From Ettlia oleoabundans (taxonomy: Eukaryota; Chlorophyta; Chlorophyceae; Chlamydomonadales): a stretch of DNA of 12,224 nucleotides. Positions within the stretch are counted from its first letter, which is position 1. Every line of letters begins with the position of its first letter. The stretch spans positions 1 through 12,224 of the forward strand of contig JAAMXP010002975.1 in NCBI GenBank assembly GCA_019693395.1, read 5' to 3'. The position numbers and the translations under genes are program-made. Under the pieces are notes generated by a model. That model ran no database searches. It was not told the origin of the DNA and saw only the letters and a program-made list of their open reading frames with translations. Below are positions 1 to 8,100 of this stretch, in pieces.

Positions 1-2991
1 GGTGGGTGGGGGGCACGCGCGTGCAATCTTCAATCAGCACACAAGCAGGCAACGGGCCTGGCCTGTAAGCAGGGCGACGGTCCATTTACTACCAAGGATA
101 GCGGTGGCTGGCCTAGGTGCTGCTGCTGCCCCTCACCCGGCTTGCCATCCTCGTCCACCGCTACCCACGGGTCAATGTACTGGTCTGCACATGCGTATAT
201 GTATGGAGGAGCATGGGGTTTAGGCAGGCAGACAGGCACAATTTCAGACTTGCGATGGCACGTTCGATAAGCAGCATTAAACCTCTACACTGGCCAGGCA
301 GCCATTGATAAATTTCCAGCAGCTGGCAGTGTGCTGGCACCTGACACTGTGTTTCCCTTCTTCAACTCCCGCACCCCCTCCACAGGGTCCCTGGAAAAAA
401 AAAAGAAAAAAGAAGGCAACGTGAATGTTCCAAGTTTCCCACTGGACCTGCCCGCTGACAGGTTCCGCTTTGTAAGCAGCGACATGTGCAATAGTACAGG
501 CACGGTTGACTCGGGCTTGAGTTTGTATTTTTACCTGAAGTGGTGAGGGGCCTCGCCCAGCACGTGCGCGTAGTACCCGCGCTGCACCACACGCCAGTCT
601 GACTGCACGTACCCACATGTGCGGGCAGGACAGGAAGCGGGGAAGATGGCGTGGTGTCAATGGTTGAGCCTGGCAACCGTCTTTAAAACCAATGTCCTGC
701 TGCAGTACACAAAAGCGTTACAGGCAAGGCATGCATGCACCAAGCAGCTGTGCACTGTGCTGCCAGCTTTGAGATAAACACCTGCCTCAACTGTGCTAGA
801 ACATCTTGTACCTCTCTGAACCGCACTTCACACATGCCCTGTACCGCACCTCGTACCGATCCATTGTCACCCCCATGCGCCCGCCTCCAGACGCTATGCG
901 CACGTCGGCGCCGCTGCGCTCGCTAAGCTCCGCCGCATCTCGCTGCAATCGCTCCACCCAGGCTACTGCGGTGTCGTCGTTCACATCCCTCCCGTCTGCA
1001 CAAATTAAGCAACCAACAGATGCAGGCACGCATCACAATAGCACCCGGGCCAGTCGCAGCATGGCTGCTTACATTCTCCCTCCCCGCACTCATTTACACA
1101 GACAGCAATGCATCGGCATGATGATCACGTTTGCGCAACTATATTGGCACGTCTCAACAGCTAATTCAATGGGGGAACAAAGGGAAGTGACAATCAATGA
1201 TGGTAAATTTGCTGCCCGGCTGCGACCTGCCTGACAAGACGTGCAGTCGTATGCGCTTCACTCTGTGATTGATGGCCCCCTCCATCAGCAGCATCAGCTG
1301 GTCGTATCTGCGGGCCCGGAGGGAGGCAAATTTGAGAAGGAGGACAGAAACCCGGCAGAAACACCACAACACCTTGAGCCATGGGTAGACGGTTGGCTGG
1401 GTTGTGACAAGCATGCAAGATAGCAGCCTTCTGCACTCGCAGGATATTCTCTTGAAAGCCGCAACAAAATGTAGCTGTTATGCTCGTTAGCCGCCCAATG
1501 TAGGTCGGAGCCTTCCACCCGATGAACAATGTTGCAGCAAGTGAGATGTTACTACCCCCAACTGCCTCTGGCCCAACCCACAGCCAGCAGCCTGTTTGCC
1601 AGCAGCCAGCAGCCATCTGCGCACCTGGAGTGCACGCCTCCGTCTGACAGCAGGCCAACGAGGTGCAGGGTGCCCTCCACAGCATAGGGTTCAATCCACT
1701 TCCATCCATCCAGCTCAAACACGCTGCCTGCTAGGGATGGCAGGCAGACAAAGGGGCAGGAGCCCGGCGGGTGTGTCATCACGCAGGACTGCTGGTCAGC
1801 ATGCGGCATGAAGACATGCTAGGCTGCCATGCAGGGCACTTTTGTGTACCAACCTCCAGTCGTTGGCCTGCCCATTCTGTAATGCTACATTTTAGTGATG
1901 TGTTCCAAGCCAACACGCACCCAAAAGGCAGATGCGCCAGTGCTACTGCCAGACATGCAAGCAGCTGCCGCTACCTGTTGCCAGCGCATGGTCCACGCAT
2001 TTGGCTCCCTGATCCACGATTTGTCCAGCACCCAGAGCATTATGCCCGACCTGAACAGCACAGCACGGCTTTGACGCGACATTGAATAACACCCAGTTTA
2101 TTAATGCAAATACAGTAGCAGCTATGCAGCAGCTTTCCTCACTGCTGAGACGGAGCTGTGCCAGGAACGGAAGGAAGGCAGCTGCATGTACTCAGACCCG
2201 ACCGGCAGCAAGGCTCCCTCACCTCGCTGTTGCCCATATCTGCAACCGCAGGCCAGCGCAGCGCACAACAGGACAGTTAGTCATCAGCCGTGTTGGCAGA
2301 GGCCATGCATGTCCTGCCAAACGGCAACCAACAGACCAGCAGCAGCTTGCATGCATGCCCATGGCTAATGGGGAGGATGTTGGCATCTTGTCTTTGCATT
2401 GCAAGCGTGCTTTGCTTCAATTCCAATCGCAAAAATCTCTTCCTTCAAACAAGCGATTGTTACCACCTGCATCCGAAGGCAGCCCCACCGCTGTGCCATG
2501 TGCCTTGACCACACGCCAGCGATTTGGCGCAGAGGCTTTCAGGCCATCCAGTGTGGGGGTATGGGCCTGCTCCACCGCATTGAATGGATCGTGGAACCTG
2601 CGGGTTGGAAGCGGTGGACACAAAGTTGACTCTTAACCAGGGGGAGTACCATACATGTTGCCGACACAAGCCACTGTGAGGTCGGAGCTGCAGCGGTGCT
2701 GTTGTTTTGTGCTACCAGCATCAATGATGCAGATGCCGTGAAAACGGCACCGTTTGGGTTGATCTGGTATAGTTGCTGGTGCTACTTCCCACCCTCTCAT
2801 TCTCACTTGCTCTCCCCCAGCCCGTCCATCACAATAAGCAGCAGCGGCTTGTCGCTGCGTGGGATGGCGGGGTGTGGCGCCAAGCGGAAGTCGCCCTCTG
2901 CCGCTTCCTGGCGCAGTGCTTCCTCACTGTGTTCGGGCAGGCCTTGCCCGAACTGCTCGTCCGTCAATGTGCTCATGTGCCCGTCCGCCAT
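1..2991 (-). CDS. iPGAM: 2,3-bisphosphoglycerate-independent phosphoglycerate mutase, 3' part beyond the window
   Basis: Interconverts 3- and 2-phosphoglycerate in lower glycolysis/gluconeogenesis; in the alkaline phosphatase superfamily with two metal ions and a phosphoserine intermediate. Exons on the minus strand: 2991-2807, 2597-2467, 2239-2223, 2050-1975, 1727-1625, 1307-1231, 995-850, 602-535, 390-341, 184-137, then out of the window. All joins keep phase, giving 300 codons plus one base of a protein that is usually about 550 aa in plants. Visible landmarks: metal-binding D56 in LLLIVMDGLGE; KAHGTAVGLPSDA (93-105); DMGNSEVGHNALGAG with nucleophile S110; GLLSDGGVHS (H169); LSDGRDV (D197, R199, D200); IASGGGRMGVTMDRYE; VLGEAP; VDEDGKP. 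The second metal-binding half is not in view. ATG 2991 is the first ATG giving a plant-like N-terminus; ATG 2976 and an extended start at 3096 are alternatives. Family assignment is very secure; exon edges rest on phase and homology. Confidence 0.95.
391..415 (-). promoter_or_regulatory. Long polypyrimidine tract and 3' splice site of iPGAM intron 8
   Basis: On the plus strand this is an A-run with a few G (ctgg, ten A, g, six A, gaag). Read on the minus strand it is an uninterrupted pyrimidine tract ending in CCAG, directly before the 50-nt exon 390-341. It explains the only long homopolymer-like stretch in the window. Confidence 0.75.
996..1230 (-). other. GC-AG intron of iPGAM
   Basis: The exon 1307-1231 ends TTGTCAG and the next intron bases are GCAGGT. 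Only this GC donor, joined to the acceptor at 996-998 (tgcag), gives HVLSDGRDV, matching the conserved LTDGRD active-site segment. The nearby GT six bases into the intron would put the following exon out of frame. GC-AG introns are a known minor class spliced by the major spliceosome. Confidence 0.82.
2223..2239 (-). other. 17-nt microexon carrying the iPGAM catalytic serine
   Basis: Minus strand reads ttgcag, then ATATGGGCAACAGCGAG, then gtgagg. With the last G of the preceding exon it encodes DMGNSE, the segment missing between LPSDA (exon ending at 2467) and VGHNALGAG (exon starting at 2050). The serine of MGNSE is the phospho-accepting nucleophile of iPGAM enzymes. At 17 nt it is not a multiple of three, so skipping it removes the active site and shifts the frame. 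Flanking introns are 227 nt (2240-2466) and 172 nt (2051-2222). Confidence 0.9.
2931..2953. repeat. 9-bp perfect inverted repeat inside iPGAM exon 1
   Basis: GTTCGGGCA at 2931-2939 and TGCCCGAAC at 2945-2953 are perfect reverse complements separated by GGCCT. It lies in the coding sequence around EQFGQGLPEH, 38 nt after ATG 2991 and 23 nt after ATG 2976 in the mRNA. It could form a stable hairpin just inside the open reading frame. Confidence 0.6.
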
Positions 2992-3034
2992 CGGAATGCA
3001 GCGCCGAAACGGCTTGGCAGGGCGCCGCAAAGGA

Positions 3035-3622
3035 CTAGTCACGCCTAGGTTGAGTCGCGCAATGTGTTGCCTGCCGGGTGGGATTACCTTGCACATGCGC
3101 TGCACCAATCTGGCACCGTTGAAGGTTTGGGTTTGGCAGGAACGCAATCAAGAAGAACACGAGGTACAAGGTAATGCTGAGGGTGTCACGGGTCTTGAGG
3201 CCGATGTCCTACCAGGTACTTATGCTCATAAATCAACGGTCTGGGGTAAAGTCTGGCCTGGCGGTGGGTCTTAGGCGCGCATGCAGCAAGTTGAACGCCA
3301 TCACAGACTCGTCCCGTCAATTCGCACCTTCAAGAAGGCCGCTTCGGTGCGAAACAGCTGGTTCGGCGGCTGCTCAGTGCCCACCGCTGGTGCCGCTGGC
3401 AACAGCCGCCGCTGCGCTGCCGTCTGTTCTGCCTCTGCTGCCTGTGCTACTGCCTGTTCGGTGGCGCCGGAAGCTTAAGAAGGGCGACAGCAGTCAGTGC
3501 GTGCTGTCCGCTCGATACACGCTTCCCAGATGCAGATGCCGCTTTTTCAGGGAGCTGCAGTGCCCATGCATGCGTCAGCGTGCTGGCACCAGTTGCAGCC
3601 CCCTCCAGCAGGCCGCCAACAT
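3035..3622 (-). CDS. Probable small single-span membrane protein, unknown function
   Basis: Not recognised. The model has three exons: 3622-3590 (MLAACWRGLQL), 3453-3328 (42 codons ending LFRTEAAFLK) and 3208-3035 (57 codons and TAG), 110 aa in all. Introns of 136 and 119 nt have GTGCCA and GTGCGA donors with CAG and TAG acceptors, and phase 0 is kept throughout. Exon 3 encodes DIGLKTRDTLS followed by a hydrophobic span ITLYLVFFLIAFLP, using G/C-ending codons typical of the neighbouring real exons. The start could be part of a mitochondrial-type presequence. The last 20 or so codons look less coding-like and a good donor (AAG/GTAATC at 3087) lies within them, so the 3' end is uncertain. The stop is 43 nt before the iPGAM ATG on the same strand. 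Alternatives: 5' exons of a longer iPGAM mRNA, or a fragment of a larger membrane protein. The hydrophobic exon is better supported than the whole gene. Confidence 0.42.
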
Positions 3623-3816
3623 GTTGTATCACCAAACTTTCTTCAACATTGGTCAACGCATTGGCATGTGTATAAGTCTTTTGCCCCCCTGCATGCTGCG
3701 TATGCATCATTAGTGTGTATGGGGCTGTTGCGAAGACGGCTGCTGAGCTTGTGTGTGACATTTTGAGTGTACGCTGCCTTCATTGTTGCAGGCACAGACG
3801 GCACAACCCTTCGAGC
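3623..3816. promoter_or_regulatory. Short divergent spacer, candidate bidirectional promoter
   Basis: Only 194 nt separate the ATG of the proposed minus-strand small gene from the OXLD1-like ATG at 3817. No clear TATA box or named element was recognised. If the small gene is not real, the divergent promoter region would extend to about 2992. Confidence 0.35.
3772..3790 (+). other. Candidate 3' splice site in the OXLD1-like 5' UTR
   Basis: A pyrimidine-rich run ending cattgttgcag stands 26 nt before ATG 3817. It resembles the CAG acceptors used elsewhere in the window. It may close a 5'-UTR intron; no matching donor could be chosen with confidence. Confidence 0.35.
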
Positions 3817-4512
3817 ATGCTTGCCATGCTGCTACGCGCATCGGTAGCCCCGCCATCCGTCCGCTGCCTGGTGCAACACCAGGCCCTGTCCTCGCTGACG
3901 CTTCTCAGTTGGCCAGCTGCCGCCACTGCAGCTGTACAGCTGGTGCCAGGCAGTCTAGCATGCTGGCAGCAATCGCCCTCTTGCAGCCGGCAGCACCAGC
4001 CGGCCCGCCTGTTCAGCAGCAGCCGGCATGCAGCAGAGCTCAAGCCGCCTGTTGAGCCGGACCCCTCGGAGTGCTGTGGGCGGGGGTGCGCTGAATGCGT
4101 GTGGACGGTGTACTTGGAGGATTTGATGCAGTACAATGCGGAGGTAGCAGCGGTACAAGGCCAGCCTCCGCCTGAGGATCCCTTCCAAGCCCTGGAACGA
4201 AGGCTGGCAGAGCAGCAGCGGCAGCAGGAGCAAGAGCAACAGGAACAACAACAACAGCCGCCGCCGCAGCGGCAACAGGAGCAGCAGCACCACCAGGTCC
4301 AGCAACAGGAGCAGCGACGGCACAGGCTTCACCCACAAGAGCAGCAATTCTTTCGCAGTGGGGAGCAGCAGCGGGGCACAGCGGCAGTACAGGCCAGTGG
4401 GATGGCATCACTCGCTGCTGCCCTGCCGGCAGCACTAGCATCAGCACCAGAGGCAGCAGCACCAAAGGCATGGCGGGATTCAGCGTCCATCCGCATCCTG
4501 CAGCCTGGCTGA
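3817..4512 (+). CDS. OXLD1: OXLD1-like protein, mitochondrial, with Gln-rich tail
   Basis: Intronless as read, 231 aa. Residues 1-75 have no acidic residue before E74, many Arg/Ser/Ala/Leu, and RLFSSSRHAA near 64-73, as expected for a mitochondrial presequence. Residues 76-110 hold the oxidoreductase-like N-terminal domain signature (Pfam Oxidored-like, PF09791): PPVEPDPSECCGRGCAECVW followed by TVYLEDLMQY, with four Cys (86, 87, 91, 94) that could bind metal or form disulfides. After DPFQALERRLAEQ comes a Gln-rich stretch (about 132-168) and an Ala-rich end, not part of the domain. The family is known as mitochondrial and of unclear biochemical role; no reaction is claimed. The start is the first of two close ATGs (3817, 3826). 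It is divergent from the minus-strand genes to its left and convergent with the CoA-transferase. Confidence 0.88.
   Translation: MLAMLLRASVAPPSVRCLVQHQALSSLTLLSWPAAATAAVQLVPGSLACWQQSPSCSRQHQPARLFSSSRHAAELKPPVEPDPSECCGRGCAECVWTVYLEDLMQYNAEVAAVQGQPPPEDPFQALERRLAEQQRQQEQEQQEQQQQPPPQRQQEQQHHQVQQQEQRRHRLHPQEQQFFRSGEQQRGTAAVQASGMASLAAALPAALASAPEAAAPKAWRDSASIRILQPG
4210..4320 (+). repeat. CAG/CAA-rich tract encoding Gln-rich segment
   Basis: Imperfect CAG, CAA, GAG, CGG and CCG triplets in frame with the OXLD1-like protein, giving a Gln/Glu/Arg/Pro-rich segment at residues 132-168. Interruptions suggest an old triplet expansion with later point changes. Similar tracts occur in the Nudix tail at the right of the window. 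Confidence 0.8.
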
Positions 4513-5129
4513 AAGCAGCCGAGTGAGGCGGAAACAATGGCTGACGCCAGTCACCGGCTGGGGCTGCAAGGTGCAACAGTACGAGGTGGCTAGCCTGGGT
4601 GCGGCCCTTCTGCCCTGCCTCCAATGCTACAAGGGTGGGTATGCACCACATGGGTATGCCAAACTGGCATGGTGTGCCTGCACTTCGCCTGACTGTACCA
4701 TTCTCTTGATTTGATAGCATGCGTCCCCTTCCCAATGCCTACGCTCTGCCCTGTTACTTGGCTTTACTGCACCGGCTCGCACTTCCCAGCATGTCATTGC
4801 ATGCCCTTTCCTCACGTGCTGTCATAGAGGCATCCGATTTTCACGCCATGCCGCCCTTGCTCTTGTTGGTCAGCTGCTTTCGCATGCTGGTGGATCGTCT
4901 CCCTTGTGATGAGCTACACCACCTGCCCCTTCTTTTCCTGACGCAACACAAAGACCAAAGCCCTTAGCCAACACACCCAAATCTTACGTCATGTGAACAG
5001 TCTGCCATTCTTCCGTCGAGTCACAGAAAAGAAAGGAGCAAGGCAGTGAAAAGTTCAGTAACAAGTGCAGTCAAAGTCACCATACAACGTTATACAACGC
5101 GCGACCAGCTGCCAGTCGCCCGTCGCTCG
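4513..5129. other. Convergent intergenic spacer
   Basis: Lies between the stop codons of the OXLD1-like gene (plus) and the CoA-transferase (minus), so it should contain both 3' UTRs. No TGTAA signal was found in the expected orientation for either gene. A short ATG-initiated reading frame (4719-4967, plus) has no recognisable domain and is not called. A small hairpin (ATGCCA-AAC-TGGCAT) is at about 4656-4670. Confidence 0.6.
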
Positions 5130-8100
5130 TCATATTGCGCCACACTCGCGCAGCCGCTGTATATCCGCATCCCCCATGCCCAGTTCGCCTCGCAGTATTT
5201 CCTCCGTGTGTTCCCCAAGCTCAGGCCCCGCCCAGCGTGTGGCGCCAGGCGTGCTGCTCATCACAGGCAGCATGGCGGGCACTGTCACTTCTTCCCCGCC
5301 TGCAGGGCATACCCAGTGAGTGACAGCTACTGTCAGCAGAGAGGACGTGTGGGGATGAAAGGCAACCAAGGTAGGGATCTGGGGTTGGTACGTTGGGTTG
5401 GGAAGTGCTTGGATGGAGGCAAGCTGATCCAGCCACTGACCAAGCGCCATGCAAGTGAATGTTGCATGCATGGCAAACAACCCTGACACCAGCACCTGTG
5501 CAAGCAGGCAGCACAACGCTCACCTGCGGGTGGTGCCGCTTTCTGCAGCATTCCACGCTGCTGGTGCTGCGGTTCAGCGGCGATGTCTGCGGTACTGAGG
5601 ATGGGGCCAGCCGGTACGCGTGCCTCATTCATGGCGGCCATCACCTCCTCAGAAGTGTGGCTTGCTACCCACGCCTCAATCACCTGGTTCAAGACCAGCG
5701 AGCCAGGGGCAATGATAGCAGTCAGGGAGCAGGAGGAATGAGCGGGAAGGTCAGCAGCAGACGCGGCCAGCACCACTGTAAGCACCCAATAACATTAGCA
5801 TTAGCTTTCTGCCTTCTCTGGGGTCCTTACAAAACTTACAACCACAACGTGCAGCTTCACTGAATTCTACAGCCGCCGCAATCCCCACTTCCGGCTCAGC
5901 AGCTTATTCACTCCGCGCCGCATGTCCCGTCGAGAGGCGACTGCTACCTGGTTCCCACTAATCAACTGCCGCTGCCAGTCTCTCCTGCTCATATTGCAGC
6001 CACAGCCACTCACCTCTAGAATTTCTTTCTCATTCTCCCAGCGCTTGGCGTCCGTGGCAAACTTTGGGTTCTCCAGGCCCATGTCAGGCCTGCCCATGGC
6101 GGCAATCAAGCGGTTGTACACCGAGTTACCGTTGCCGCCAATCACGACATACACCCCGTCCTTGGCTTTCCAAGTGCCGCTGGGGACCACCCCCGTCAGA
6201 GTACTGCCACTAGGGGGCCGCACAAAGCCGTGCGCCGCATACTCTGCAGGAACGGCAGGTGATGGGACAACGGAAAGGTCCAAGAAGGGTCGCTGACAGA
6301 GGTGTTTGCAAGGGGCGGGGCAGGTGGGTCCGCGTGCCTGTCAGGTCAGTTGGGGGCCTAAGCCTGCAAAAGGCGTGCAAAGGACGTCCTGCGGCAGACT
6401 GTTGGCCGCAGCAGGCTGACGTGCTGCCAGAACTGATTAGCACTCGACTGCAATCAAGAGGCCAGGAACTGCTGAGGCACCATGCAGGCTGGCTGGCTGC
6501 CACACCTGGGATGCACCCCTCCAGCATGTTGAACATTGACTCTGTGATGGCGGCATCCACCACCTGCAGTACATGCAGTACACACAGCGGATAATGAGCA
6601 ATGCAGTACACGCAGTAGTCATCACCAGAAGCGCCAGCTTGGGGGTCTGTAATGGAGTCTGAAGTCAGGCTGTGAGGGGGAGTCTGGAGTGTGATGCTGG
6701 CACCGGCAGCGGGAGTGGCAAGCAGGGGTGGTGCGCTGCACTCCAGCCCATCCCTCTCTCCTTCAGCTTATGCCTTGGGCACCCTACCGGACCTCAACAT
6801 CGTAGGCATCCCCCGAACCCCAACACCTTGGGTCATCCTGTACTGCCAGCCAGGCTCACCTGACCCGCGGCGCCATCGCCCTGCCGGGTGCGGTGCAGCA
6901 GCGCCATGACTGTGCCAAATGCGGCGTGCAAGCCAGCCAGGCTGTCACCCAGGCTGATGTTGGGGCGAACAGGCGCGCGGTCAGGGTAGCCGTTGATGTA
7001 CCTGCGTACAGCGTATTCCAGTGGAAGAAAGTGTGGATCAGAGGGGCCAGGTGGAGCTGGTGGGCATCAGTATGTGAGCTGATGAAAGTGCATGCGACTC
7101 AGGCGGCTGATTACCCACATCATGCGCAAGTGGTCTGCAGGCAGTACTGCCAACCAACTAGCATGTAAGGAAATGCCCAGGTAGGCCCTAAAACCAATCT
7201 TCCAGGCGGAAGACTAAACAAAGCCACCACAAACATCAGCTGCCAAGCCTGCACAGCCCACCTGAAGCCGCCAAAGGCCTCGCACACACTGGCATAGCCG
7301 GGCAGGTGCGCCTTGGGCCCCGTTTGGCCGTAGCCGCTGATACGGGTATACACAAGATCGGGCTTGAGGTGCTGGGGGCCCAACTGCAGCACAACATGTG
7401 GGTGCACGACAAACGGTGAAGGCATGTCAGGCACAGCACGGCTGAATGCATATCACGCATAGCATGGGCTACCTGATATGCGTGATAGGGCAGAGCACAA
7501 TAGCAAGGCAAGTATGGCGGGGCATCAATGGTTTGGAGTGCTGTAAAGATAGTATCGTGAGTGCCTGCCTGCCTCCGTACCCGCTGACCCACTCGCCATC
7601 ACGCCTGATCACCTGCCACTTCTCCATCACTCCCGGACGGAAATTCTCGACAAGCACATCCATTTTGTCCGCAAGGGCGCGCACAAGAGCTCGCCCCTCT
7701 TCATTGTGGAGGTCGATTGTCATGCACCGCCGGTTTCGGCCCTGAGGGAATGTGTGAACACACAAGAGGCAAGGTGTGGACGTCCTATATGATGCTCTGC
7801 AGGTTGCAACCCTGGCACGGGTGAATGGGAGGCTCCTGCCACCAGCACCACCGACCTACGACTTGACTGCCCTGTTGGCGGGTGCTGGCGAGGGGAAGAA
7901 GCAGACGTACACAGAAGAGCGCCATTGTACATCGGAGCTTGCGTGTGGCCCCTGCGCAACTGCTGCTCCTGTGCGAGGGTGCCGTGCAGTTGCATGGGCT
8001 GGACTAAAGCAAGATGAGAAGCAACCGAGCAGGCTCACATATGATCGCCACCAGAGCGAGGTGCCGCTGGCATCTGACATACGCAGGTGGCGCAGCGCAT

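Noticed and set aside
1..136. Possible further iPGAM exon in the first 136 nt
   Set aside because: None of the acceptors here gives the expected continuation (a segment like GPVVDGDAVVTFNFR); it reads as intron.
3097..3147. iPGAM start at a TTG (3147)
   Set aside because: Non-ATG start; this stretch is better read in the other minus-strand frame as the hydrophobic exon.
3088..3208. Hydrophobic exon as the first membrane span of a polycystin/TRP-type channel
   Set aside because: The pre-span KTRDTLS and LYLVFFL pattern is suggestive, but no other channel segment lies in the window and the similarity is too short to name a family.
3174..3713. Long plus-strand open frame in the region left of OXLD1
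   Set aside because: It is antisense to the better-supported hydrophobic minus-strand exons, has no recognisable motif, and its composition looks like the reverse of coding sequence.
4719..4967. 82-codon plus-strand ATG frame rich in Leu, Pro and His
   Set aside because: No domain, no splice or codon support, and it lies where two 3' UTRs are expected.
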